Source: CALEAR01 sp035301485
Lineage (GTDB): Bacteria; Pseudomonadota; Gammaproteobacteria; Pseudomonadales; Alcanivoracaceae
Reading direction: 5' to 3'
NCBI GenBank assembly: GCA_035301485.1
Contig: DATGUF010000022.1
Location: 1-64,000 of the forward strand
Length of the DNA: 64,000 nt
Of the stretch, positions 33,582-41,251 are shown piece by piece (the first letter of the stretch is position 1; the number at the start of each line of letters is the position of its first letter). The notes under the pieces are model-generated. The model ran no database searches. It was not told the DNA's origin and worked only from the letters and a program-made list of their open reading frames with translations. The translations under genes and the position numbers were made by a program.

Positions 33582-35465
33582 TCACTCGTAAATAGTGGGT
33601 GTAATGCTGTCTAAATCTAACTTAGCGCCAAATTCTCTGCTTAAGGTTTGGATAACTTCGTCCTCTTGCAGTGCTTGCGTGGCGGCTTCTAGCTGCGCCT
33701 GCATGCGCTCGGCCCTGATCATATCTGGGCTTTGGTCTATGGCGTTATCTTGCTCAATTTCAATAGTGATGGGCTGGTTAATAGCCGCACGGATGGTGCT
33801 TTGCAGCAACTCTTGCCGTTCACGGTTAATAAGTATCTGGTGGCCAGTGTGCAAACCGAATTGCCAACGATGGCCCTCATAGCTTTTAAGTTGGCAACTG
33901 CGCGCCACGCTGTTGACCACCCCTTGTAAGGCCAGCCCTTGCACGAATTGTTCCCACCAACGGGCCAGTGCCACTTCATCGTCTGCGGGAGGCATGTTGG
34001 CCAATGGGCTAGCGGCTTCTGCTTGTTCCTCGCGTGCTGCGGTTGTTTCAGGCTCAGGTTCCGTCGCCACAGGAGCCTCTGCGGCCTTGGGCGCGGCAGC
34101 GGGTTCGCTTGGTGGTGTAGGGCTAGGCACTGCCGCAACGGCTTCTGCCTTAACCGGTGCTGCGGTTACGGGCTCTTCCTGTACGGCCGGGGCTGCAGCA
34201 GATTCTTGTTGGGCGGCGGGCTGTTCTTCCCAAGGCGGCACTTCAGCAACAGGTGGTGTTTCCGGCGCTGCCTCAATAGCAGGAGGCGGTTGGGCCGGTG
34301 CCGTGGCTTGCACGCTAGAAGCTGCCGCTGCGGGCGCCGCTGGTGCACTGGGCTGTTGTTCGTTCGCGGCACTGCCGCCACCTGAGGTGAGTACACCGTC
34401 TGGGCGGAACAACAACATGCGTAGCAGCATCATTTCTAAACCGATACGGCCATCGGGCACATCGGGGAAATCTCGCCGTGTGCGAATGGCAATGTCGTAA
34501 TACAGTTGCAGCTGTTCAGGGGTAAAGGCGCCGGCGAGGTCTTGCAAGGCAGAGGCTTCCTCGCGCTGCGGCACAATTTGTGCCACCGCTAAACGGTGCA
34601 AGGTACGAATGGTTTCATCGAGCAAGGCAGCTTCGTTGGGGCTATGGGTGAGCACTTTATCAAGCAACTGCAACAAGGGCTCGGCTTCCCCATCCGCTAA
34701 GCTGCGCAACAGCATGGTGACGTGGGAACGGTCCACCGTGCCGAGCATGGCCGTGACACTCGCCACAGTGAGCTCACCACCTGAAAAGGCAATGGCTTGG
34801 TCGGTGAGGCTTAACGCATCACGCACGGAGCCTTTCGCGGCTTCGCCCAAGTATTGCAGGCTGTTGTCTTCAAAAGGAATGTTTTCAGCCGCTAGCAGCT
34901 TTGCTAGGTGCTGATGAATTTGGCTCGGCGTCAGTTCGGTGAGGTTGAACTGCAAACAGCGCGACAAAATAGTCACCGGCAGTTTTTGCGGATCGGTGGT
35001 GGCAAACAAAAACTTAACGTGCGCGGGCGGTTCTTCGAGGGTTTTCAACAAGGCGTTAAAGCTGTGCGTAGACAACATGTGCACTTCGTCAATGAGATAC
35101 ACCTTGTAGCGCCCACGTGTGGGGGCATATTGCACGTTGTCGAGCAGTTCGCGGGTGTCTTCCACGCGGGTACGGCTAGCGGCGTCTACTTCAATTAAAT
35201 CTACAAAGCGGCCATCGGCAATTTCGCGGCAGCTGCTGCACACCTCGCAAGGCGTGGCGCTAACGCCCTCTTCGCAGTTTAGGCATTTCGCCAAAATGCG
35301 AGCAATGGTGGTTTTACCGCAGCCACGAGTACCCGCAAACAGGTACGCATGGTGAATACGATTATTCTCCAACGCATGGATTAATGCTTTAGAAACATGC
35401 TCTTGGCCCACCAACTCATCGAAACGGCTAGGCCTGTATTTACGCGCAAGAACTTGATAACTCAT
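33582..35465 (-). CDS. dnaX: DNA polymerase III subunits gamma/tau
   Basis: Clamp-loader ATPase that organises the replisome. The start is the ATG at 35465 (MSYQVLARKYRP), preferred by homology over an upstream TTG, although no strong Shine-Dalgarno is visible. The 627-residue protein has the Walker A GTRGCGKTTIAR, a four-Cys zinc module (CLNCEEG... CEVCSSC), Walker B LIDEVHML and the SRC sensor. Residues about 375-490 form a Pro/Ala/Glu-rich linker, followed by the tau domain that would bind DnaB and the polymerase core. I see no A-rich slippery heptamer, so a gamma form may arise differently or not at all. Confidence 0.96.
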   Translation of the reverse strand: MSYQVLARKYRPSRFDELVGQEHVSKALIHALENNRIHHAYLFAGTRGCGKTTIARILAKCLNCEEGVSATPCEVCSSCREIADGRFVDLIEVDAASRTRVEDTRELLDNVQYAPTRGRYKVYLIDEVHMLSTHSFNALLKTLEEPPAHVKFLFATTDPQKLPVTILSRCLQFNLTELTPSQIHQHLAKLLAAENIPFEDNSLQYLGEAAKGSVRDALSLTDQAIAFSGGELTVASVTAMLGTVDRSHVTMLLRSLADGEAEPLLQLLDKVLTHSPNEAALLDETIRTLHRLAVAQIVPQREEASALQDLAGAFTPEQLQLYYDIAIRTRRDFPDVPDGRIGLEMMLLRMLLFRPDGVLTSGGGSAANEQQPSAPAAPAAAASSVQATAPAQPPPAIEAAPETPPVAEVPPWEEQPAAQQESAAAPAVQEEPVTAAPVKAEAVAAVPSPTPPSEPAAAPKAAEAPVATEPEPETTAAREEQAEAASPLANMPPADDEVALARWWEQFVQGLALQGVVNSVARSCQLKSYEGHRWQFGLHTGHQILINRERQELLQSTIRAAINQPITIEIEQDNAIDQSPDMIRAERMQAQLEAATQALQEDEVIQTLSREFGAKLDLDSITPTIYE

Positions 35466-35564
35466 GAACAACGCCAAGTTAGAAATGAAAACACTATGCT
35501 AGCTTGAGAGCGCTTGGGGCGCTAGTCATTCGCGGGAGAAGTTTTACTGGGGGGAAATAATGGA

Positions 35565-35673
35565 GGTAGCCCCACCAGCCATTCCCCGGCACACGAGATC
35601 ACTGCTACCGCTGCTCCCTTCCGGGCCTGACGGGCTTCACAGCTTATCGTTGCGGGGGACCAGTGAGGCCACC
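35565..35673 (-). ncRNA. ffs: 4.5S signal recognition particle RNA
   Basis: On the minus strand the conserved SRP core GTCAGGCCCGGAAGGGAGCA and AGCAGT form the symmetric and asymmetric internal loops around the GGAA tetraloop. The outer ends pair (GGTGGCC with GGGCTACC), giving a single long hairpin of about 109 nt, the short bacterial type. It lies just upstream of dnaX, as in Pseudomonas. It binds Ffh for co-translational membrane targeting. Exact ends are estimated from base pairing. Confidence 0.95.
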
Positions 35674-35797
35674 ATTAAAGAAGCCGCATTGTGGCGAATT
35701 TGTGTGTACTTTGCAACCTTAAGGCACGTGGGGCGCCATGAAATACGCGCCCCTGTGCAAAATTCAACCAAGCGGTACAAATAACCGCCACAGTGAA

Positions 35798-36241
35798 TTA
35801 CGCTTTGTTACCCACTTCAATGGGGATCACTTGCGGGCGCTGTGTTTCAGGCACAATGCGCTGCAAATGAATTTCTAGCAAACCGTCGTTGAGGTTCGCG
35901 CTTTTCACTTGTACGTGGTCTGCAAGGCGGAAATGGCGCTCAAAATTACGGCGCGCGATACCACGGTGCAGCCATGTTATTTCTTCCGCTTTCTCTTGCG
36001 GTTTGTGTTTGCCCGTTACCGTTAACTGGTTTTCGCGCAACACGATGTCTATTTCTTCCTCTGAGAAGCCCGCCACTGCCATAACAATGCGGTAATCCTC
36101 ATTGCCCTCACGGATAATATCGTAAGGCGGGAAACCGCTGCCCTGGTCGGAACGTAAGGCGTTATCTAGCACTTCGTTAAAACGGTCAAAGCCAACTGTA
36201 TGGCGAAACAAAGGGGCTAAAGAAAACTCGTTATTCATCAT
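35798..36241 (-). CDS. Hsp20-family small heat-shock protein (IbpA-like)
   Basis: ATP-independent holdase that coats aggregating proteins. The 147-residue protein has an N-terminal arm (LFRHTVGFDRF), the alpha-crystallin domain (about 38-125; RIVMAVAGFSEEEIDIV and TGKHK), and the C-terminal IPIEV anchor motif. Two adjacent ATGs (36241 and 36238) are possible starts after GGAGAT. A near-consensus sigma-32 promoter and a possible thermometer hairpin precede it, consistent with heat-induced expression. Confidence 0.94.
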   Translation of the reverse strand: MMNNEFSLAPLFRHTVGFDRFNEVLDNALRSDQGSGFPPYDIIREGNEDYRIVMAVAGFSEEEIDIVLRENQLTVTGKHKPQEKAEEITWLHRGIARRNFERHFRLADHVQVKSANLNDGLLEIHLQRIVPETQRPQVIPIEVGNKA

Positions 36242-36248
36242 AATATCT

Positions 36249-36276
36249 CCGTTACACGCACTAAAAACCCTAACGG
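36249..36276 (-). promoter_or_regulatory. Possible RNA-thermometer hairpin in the hsp20 leader
   Basis: In the transcript, CCGUUA (36276-36271) can pair perfectly with UAACGG (36254-36249), and the last two G residues of that arm belong to the ribosome site GGAGAT. Pairing at low temperature could hinder initiation. It is shorter than classical ROSE elements; function is inferred. Confidence 0.4.
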
Positions 36277-36342
36277 CATTCTTAGGCGCTAATTGGTTAA
36301 GAAATGTGAAATGACGTTTTCCATCGATGGTGTCACTGCTTT

Positions 36343-36370
36343 AAATGGGGGCAAGCTTTACTTTTTCAAG
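36343..36370 (-). promoter_or_regulatory. Sigma-32 heat-shock promoter for hsp20
   Basis: On the minus strand CTTGAAA and CCCCATTT are separated by 13 nt, a near-perfect match to the sigma-32 consensus. It lies about 100 nt upstream of the hsp20 start. Confidence 0.85.
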
Positions 36371-36473
36371 GCTGAATTATCTTTTTACGCTCGCTGAGGG
36401 CTACTTATATTACAAACCCGCAATTTAAGGTTATCATTACGCTCCTTTTTCCTAACTTCAAAATGAGGCCTCT

Positions 36474-37394
36474 ATGATCAAGTGGACGATCGCAGCGCTT
36501 ATTTTGGCTTATGTTGCTGCTAGCATTCTCTATGTACATTTCCGCGGCCGCGTGCGCCATAAGCCCGTGCGTCAACTGTCGGACCATTCTAGTTTTATGG
36601 CTCCCATCAATTTGGTGATGTATTTGTTTTCTAAATTGCCAGACCGCCCTTTCCATGATGAAAAAGATTTCCCTGAACTGGCCGTCATTAAAGAAAACTG
36701 GGAAATTATTCGTGATGAGGCGGAAGCCTTAGAGAACCACATTAAGGGTTCAGACAAAAAAGACGACGCAGGGTTTAACTCTTTCTTTCGCCGTGGTTGG
36801 AAGCGCTTTTATTTGCAGTGGTATGGCGAGCACCACCCTTCGGCTGCAGAATTGTGCCCACAAACCACCGCTTTGTTAGCCAGCATTCCAAGTGTTAAGG
36901 CTGCCATGTTCGCGGAGCTGCCCGCAGGCAGCCAGTTAGTGCGCCACCGCGACCCTTACGCCGGTGCTTACCGCTACCATCTGGGGTTACGCACACCCAA
37001 CAGCGACGATTGCTACATTAATGTTGATGGCGAAGCACGTGGATGGCGTGATGGCGAGGTGCTGATGTTTGATGAAACCTACATTCACTACGCCCATAAC
37101 GATACCGATATGGACCGGTTGATTTTGTTTTGTGACATTGAGCGCCCGCTCACCAATCGTTTCGCCCGCGGTTTTAACCAGTGGTTTAGCCGCACGGTAA
37201 TGGCCGCTTCGGCCTCGCCCAACGATGAGCAAGATAACGTGGGCGGTATTAACCGCTTGTTCAGCAAAGTGTATGTGGTGCGTGAAAAGGGTAAAGCACT
37301 TAAACAAAGCAACTGGTTGCTGTACCAAATTTCAAAGTGGGTATTGCTCAGCTTACCGTTAGTGCTCTTTTTACTGTTTTTCTGGCTTATTTAA
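36474..37394 (+). CDS. lpxO: Lipid A hydroxylase-like aspartyl/asparaginyl beta-hydroxylase (LpxO type)
   Basis: Fe(II)/2-oxoglutarate dioxygenase of the inner membrane. LpxO members 2-hydroxylate a lipid A acyl chain. The 306-residue protein has an N-terminal TM (about 4-21), the core with HRDPYAGAYRYHLGL (first Fe-binding His), YIHYAHNDTDMDRLILFCD (second His and 2-oxoglutarate Arg), and a C-terminal TM (about 286-304). The start has a GAGG site. LpxO is the best match by topology and motifs; another membrane hydroxylase role is possible. Confidence 0.88.
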   Translation: MIKWTIAALILAYVAASILYVHFRGRVRHKPVRQLSDHSSFMAPINLVMYLFSKLPDRPFHDEKDFPELAVIKENWEIIRDEAEALENHIKGSDKKDDAGFNSFFRRGWKRFYLQWYGEHHPSAAELCPQTTALLASIPSVKAAMFAELPAGSQLVRHRDPYAGAYRYHLGLRTPNSDDCYINVDGEARGWRDGEVLMFDETYIHYAHNDTDMDRLILFCDIERPLTNRFARGFNQWFSRTVMAASASPNDEQDNVGGINRLFSKVYVVREKGKALKQSNWLLYQISKWVLLSLPLVLFLLFFWLI

Positions 37395-37397
37395 CCT

Positions 37398-37421
37398 AAA
37401 ACGCCCCGTTCTGGGGCGTTT
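37398..37421. terminator. Terminator hairpin between lpxO and trxC
   Basis: Stem AAACGCCCC / GGGGCGTTT with a 5-nt loop, between convergent genes; short A/T flanks allow use from both sides. Confidence 0.75.
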
Positions 37422-37432
37422 AACTAGGTGTA

Positions 37433-37873
37433 TTAGGCCTGCGCTAAAGCGGCTTGGGCCCAGCGTACAATATCTGCAGCACTCATGGCGCCGGATTGGC
37501 GCGCCACCTCTTGGCCTTTATGCAACAAAATCATCGTGGGGATACTGCGTATTTGATATTGCTGCCCAATGGTGGTTTCTATTTGCGTGTTTACTTTGGC
37601 TAAGCGCATGCTAGGTTCAAGCTTTGCCGCCGCTTGTTCAAACTGCGGGCCCATTACTTTACAAGGGCCGCACCAAGGCGCCCAGAAATCTACTAATAAG
37701 GGCAATTCGCTTTGTATGGCGTGTTGGCGAAAGTTATTTACGCCTAGCTCCACCGTGGCCCCGGTAAAAATAGCTGCTTTACAATGCCCACAGGTGGGTT
37801 TATCTGCCAGGCGCGCTTGCGGCACGCGATTAAGCTTGTGGCAGTGTGGGCAAGCTACTTTTAGTTGGCTCAT
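37433..37873 (-). CDS. trxC: Thioredoxin 2 (zinc-binding thioredoxin)
   Basis: Cytoplasmic thiol-disulfide reductase with an extra zinc-binding N-terminus. The 146-residue protein starts with two CxxC pairs (CPHC and CGHC) forming the zinc module that sets TrxC apart from TrxA. The catalytic WCGPC sits in LVDFWAPWCGPCK, and the cis-Pro segment is IRSIPTMILL. In E. coli trxC belongs to the OxyR regulon; no OxyR site was recognised here. Confidence 0.96.
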   Translation of the reverse strand: MSQLKVACPHCHKLNRVPQARLADKPTCGHCKAAIFTGATVELGVNNFRQHAIQSELPLLVDFWAPWCGPCKVMGPQFEQAAAKLEPSMRLAKVNTQIETTIGQQYQIRSIPTMILLHKGQEVARQSGAMSAADIVRWAQAALAQA

Positions 37874-38127
37874 AAATACCTCTACTTGGATGGCTTAATG
37901 TGGCCTTAATGTGGCCCTATTACGTTAATGCTTAATGAATGGCCTAAGCCTAACAGCGCAACGAGTATTTGTATATTAGCACCGCTTGATGTACAGCTGC
38001 CGCATTGAATGGCATAGGCAGCAAGTTCACACAGTGAGCATGCACCTGAGATTGTCTTTCAGCTCTTTCTTGTTATATCCCTTGGCTCCCCTCACCCCCC
38101 ATCCTATTTTGAGGGGAGCTTTTTTTT
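37874..38127 (+). ncRNA. Candidate small RNA ending at an orphan terminator
   Basis: The gap between trxC (minus) and the next minus-strand gene holds a strong terminator that works only on the plus strand, yet no plus-strand gene lies upstream within the gap. A transcript starting somewhere in 37880-38080 would be a small RNA of up to about 240 nt with a C-rich terminator loop (ACCCCCCATCC). A possible promoter is TTGTCT...TATATC near 38053-38078, but that start would leave a very short RNA. The 5' end is not defined. Confidence 0.3.
38085..38127 (+). terminator. Strong plus-strand terminator without an assigned gene
   Basis: Stem GCTCCCCTCA / TGAGGGGAGC with a C-rich loop and a run of eight T. 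The minus strand has no matching T-run, so it is directional. It also guards against transcription running antisense into the gene at 38133. Confidence 0.85.
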
Positions 38128-38132
38128 ACCCG

Positions 38133-39170
38133 CTATTCTCTCGCTTTCATACCACAAGCATGGCAATAACTGGCTAAGCTGTTTTTGCGTGCCTCGCAAT
38201 GTTGGCAATGGTCGAACAAAAGCAAACCGCAATGTTGGCAGTAATCCACCGTTGTATCTTTCACGTCCACAGCCCGTTCGCACCCGGGGCAGGCGCCCTT
38301 CGCTAAGCGTTGAAACGCCACTTCGTAATCCATGGTGGCCCGCCGCAAGGCTTCTGGTTGCTGTTCTTTTTCACGTTGCCGCTGCAAGTATTTATTCAAG
38401 GCTTTAATGGCATAGCGCCCCATCACTAACGTCAGCACAAGCCCCACGCCATAACGTACATAGCCGCCATAACTGGGCAAATAAGGCACTAATTCCACAA
38501 AGAACACGAACAGCGCAAACATGATGAAGCCGCGCACAAAGGGCCAGGCTTGGCTGTGCCGTTTATGTTTGAACAGGTACAGCGCAATAAGCAGTAGCGG
38601 CAAAGTTACCAAAAGGCGGTATAAAAACACACGCAAATCAGAGCGCTGCTGGGCTGCCGTTAAAGCTTTGTAAGCTTGCTCACGCATGTGGGCATGGTTT
38701 TCACCAAGGGTGAGGCGCTCTAGTTCTAGCAGGCGTATGTCATCTTGCACGTCGAGCAGCTGCTGCTCTGCTGCGAGCGCGGCCTCTTGCCGTTGCTCCA
38801 AGGCTTGCATGCGTTGCTGCAGTGCTTCGCTGCCCAATGCGGCGCCCGTGGCTTCGTCGGTGCTCAACCAGTTTAGGTGGCTTTCTTTATGCCGTTCATA
38901 TTGGTTTTGCAGCCCAGTAAACATAAGCCGCAAGCGCTCTTCTTCCACCGTCAGTGCGCGCTGTTGTAAGCTATTCTGCCGTTCCGCTGCTTCATATTGT
39001 TGCAGCGCTTCTGGGGCATAAAAATCTTCCAGCACCAGTGTGCGCTCCACTTTCGGCAAATCGTTCAACACGGCGCTGCCTAAGCCAATTAGGCACACTG
39101 CAAAAACAAGGCTCACGGCCCATAAGGCGTAGCGGTACATTTTTTCAGATAACCGTAAAGATTTGCTCAT
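38133..39170 (-). CDS. Membrane protein with coiled coil and C-terminal double zinc ribbon
   Basis: I do not recognise a named family. The 345-residue protein has a TM helix (about 12-34), a long Gln/Glu/Leu-rich coiled coil (about 50-175), three further TM helices (about 184-200, 211-230 and 236-255), and a cytoplasmic tail with four CxxC pairs (CPGC, CQHC, CQHC, CHAC), which looks like a double zinc ribbon. By the positive-inside pattern the coiled coil would be periplasmic and the zinc ribbons cytoplasmic. It is divergent from a DMT transporter gene. Sensing or scaffolding is possible but unsupported. Confidence 0.75.
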   Translation of the reverse strand: MSKSLRLSEKMYRYALWAVSLVFAVCLIGLGSAVLNDLPKVERTLVLEDFYAPEALQQYEAAERQNSLQQRALTVEEERLRLMFTGLQNQYERHKESHLNWLSTDEATGAALGSEALQQRMQALEQRQEAALAAEQQLLDVQDDIRLLELERLTLGENHAHMREQAYKALTAAQQRSDLRVFLYRLLVTLPLLLIALYLFKHKRHSQAWPFVRGFIMFALFVFFVELVPYLPSYGGYVRYGVGLVLTLVMGRYAIKALNKYLQRQREKEQQPEALRRATMDYEVAFQRLAKGACPGCERAVDVKDTTVDYCQHCGLLLFDHCQHCEARKNSLASYCHACGMKARE

Positions 39171-39263
39171 GAATAATCCCTTAATAAAAGCTCACCGTTC
39201 GTTTGTATCACATAGCGTGCCATTGCGGTATGGTTTAGCGTTTGCCAATGACGAAGAGTAACC

Positions 39264-40115
39264 ATGCCGTATTTAATTATAGTGACCCTGCTGTGGGCCC
39301 TTTCCTTTAATTTTATTGGTGCTTTTTTAGCCAACCAGGTGGACAGCTACTTTGCGGTGCTCACCCGCGTGGTGCTTGCGCTGGCGGTGTTTTTGCCCAT
39401 GACGCGTTTTCGTGCTGTGCCCAGGGCCTTTATGTGGGGGGTGGCCTTATGCGGGGCGCTGCAGTTTGGAGTTACTTATTTGGGCCTGTATTTAAGTTTC
39501 AATTTACTCACTGTGCCCGAGGTGCTGTTGTTCACGGTGCTCACTCCTTTACACATTACTCTTATTAACGATGCGCTAGAGAAGCGTTTCAACCCTTGGG
39601 CCCTATTGGCAGCGGCGTTGGCGGTGTTTGGGGCGGTGGTGATTCGCGCCGAACCCATTACTGAAGATTACCTCACTGGGTTTGTGTTGCTGCAGGTGGC
39701 TAATGCGTCGTTTGCCGCCGGCATGGTGGGCTATAAGCATTTAGTGCGCCGTTACCCAAGCTCTATTCCGTTGCACCAGCGGTTTGGCTATTTTTTCTTA
39801 GGTGCTTTGGCGGTGGTGTTGCCCGCGTGGTTACTGCTTGGCGACCCTCAAGGGGTGCCGCAAAACACTACCCAGTGGGGCGTGTTGCTGTGGATGGGCC
39901 TCTTGGCCACGGCCCTCGGCCAATTTTGGTGGAACAAGGGCGCCACCATGGTAAGCGGCGGCACCTTGGCGGTGATGAACAATGTGAGCGTGCCCTTGGG
40001 CATTTTGATAAATGTGGTGTTTTGGCAGGCTGAACTGGATGCGGTGCGCTTTGCCATTGGCGCGGCGCTGATTGTGGGCTCTTTGTTGTTTATTCGCCGC
40101 CGGCAACACGCTTAG
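39264..40115 (+). CDS. EamA/DMT-family transporter
   Basis: Ten-TM drug/metabolite transporter superfamily protein of 283 residues with two EamA repeats (about 5-133 and 143-278). The second repeat has the typical end PLGILINVVFWQAELDAVRFAIGAALIV, split here by charged loops. Such proteins export amino acids, purines or similar metabolites; the substrate is unknown. Its TAG overlaps the convergent stop of the next gene by 4 nt. Confidence 0.92.
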   Translation: MPYLIIVTLLWALSFNFIGAFLANQVDSYFAVLTRVVLALAVFLPMTRFRAVPRAFMWGVALCGALQFGVTYLGLYLSFNLLTVPEVLLFTVLTPLHITLINDALEKRFNPWALLAAALAVFGAVVIRAEPITEDYLTGFVLLQVANASFAAGMVGYKHLVRRYPSSIPLHQRFGYFFLGALAVVLPAWLLLGDPQGVPQNTTQWGVLLWMGLLATALGQFWWNKGATMVSGGTLAVMNNVSVPLGILINVVFWQAELDAVRFAIGAALIVGSLLFIRRRQHA

Positions 40116-40318
40116 GAATGGTTACACTCTGGGCAACAAAAGCGGCAGCCATCGGCTTGCGGGTAAATGTGCTTAGCTGCTTGCACGGCTTCGTGGCAGT
40201 TATCAAACACACCTAAGCTGCGCATGTTTTCTGCCAGATGGCGCCAATAGCACGAGCGCTTGTGCACCTCGTGGTCGCCATTTTCTTGCGCGTAGTTATT
40301 CACGAAATATTCTTCCAT
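40112..40318 (-). CDS. Small conserved Cys/His-rich protein
   Basis: A 68-residue protein with the pattern EVHKRSCYW, LGVFDNCHEAVQAAKHIYP and DGCRFCCPEC. The same pattern recurs in small hypothetical proteins of many bacteria, and suggests a metal-binding site built from one His and several Cys. The start is the ATG at 40318, preceded by GAGG; the 4-residue longer frame is less likely. No function is known to me. Confidence 0.75.
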   Translation of the reverse strand: MEEYFVNNYAQENGDHEVHKRSCYWRHLAENMRSLGVFDNCHEAVQAAKHIYPQADGCRFCCPECNHS

Positions 40319-40362
40319 GGCACGCCTCACTCTATATTAGGGGTTTTCTCAGCCTAACACGG

Positions 40363-41251
40363 TTAGTACGTTACCGTGACTATTACCGTATCGTTATAGG
40401 TGCCTGCCGACTGTGTGGTTTGCGGGGGCACGCTGCCATATACGGTGAGAGGTTGCACGTTGCCGTTGCCCGTGCCCGCTACAGTGTTAGTGCCCACAGT
40501 ATTGCCCCACACTTGGGTACGAGTGGCGTCGCGATACAATTGATAACTTACAGCACCTGTGCCTTTCACCATCTTGCGCGCATTCATGTCGCCATTGCTA
40601 TGTTGGCCTGCGCTGAGCCCCACTTGGTAGGGCGTGGTATTAGAGCACTGCACGTTCAACGTTGTGCTCGCATCCACCCTGGTGTTCAACAAACCTGATT
40701 GAGTGCCAAAATTCAACGGGCTGGCATTCACAGTGCACTTTTTAACCACATTAGCAGACACCACAAACGGAAATGAGCCAACTGGAGAGGTGCTGCCCTC
40801 CTAGCACGCGCCCATACAGGGTGGCAGTGCCTGTTCGAACAACAGGGGGCGTACTAAGAACACCTCTCCCAGGAATGGTAATATTCACTATCAAATGCGT
40901 GGGTGTACCTGAAAACTGGCTACCCCAAATAGTGGTTCGGGCTGGGTCTTTATACAGCTGAAAATTCAAGTTATTGGCGGCGCCATCTTGCATTTTACGA
41001 GGATCCATCGGCCCTCCACCGGGCATGCCAATACTAAAACAAAGCTTGGCCGACCACGTTAACAGCCCATCGTTTTCGCAGGTGTACGACAGTGTGGCCA
41101 CCCCCTCTGTGTGCGTGGCTTGCGGATCCACATCACCAAAGGCCATAGGGCTCATGGTGACGGAAGAACAAGATATATCTGCCTGTGCAGGTGTGGCGGC
41201 CATAAATCCTAGCAACATAACGGCACCGCAGCGTAGCAAGTAAGTACTCAT
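40363..41251 (-). pseudogene. Two-domain spore coat U (SCPU) fimbrial protein, frameshifted
   Basis: Surface subunit or tip protein of a U-type chaperone-usher fimbria. Reading starts at the ATG at 41251 with a signal peptide (to about residue 25) and the first SCPU domain, and stops early at 40751 with a non-homologous tail after YGRVLGG. The second SCPU domain (FVVSANVVKKCTVNASPLNFG to the final VTVTY) continues in the next frame down to 40363. Dropping one G from the GGG at 40796-40798 joins them as YGRVLGG-STSPVGSFPFVV. So this is a one-base frameshift or a sequencing error. Its start overlaps the usher stop (ATGA). Confidence 0.8.

Noticed and set aside
33913..34500. 195-residue Ala/Gly/Ser-rich open frame opposite dnaX
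   Set aside because: Produced by the low-complexity Pro/Ala linker of tau read in antisense; no family motif or start site.
33582..35465. Programmed frameshift site for a gamma form of DnaX
   Set aside because: No A-AAA-AAG-like slippery run or following hairpin was found in the coding strand.
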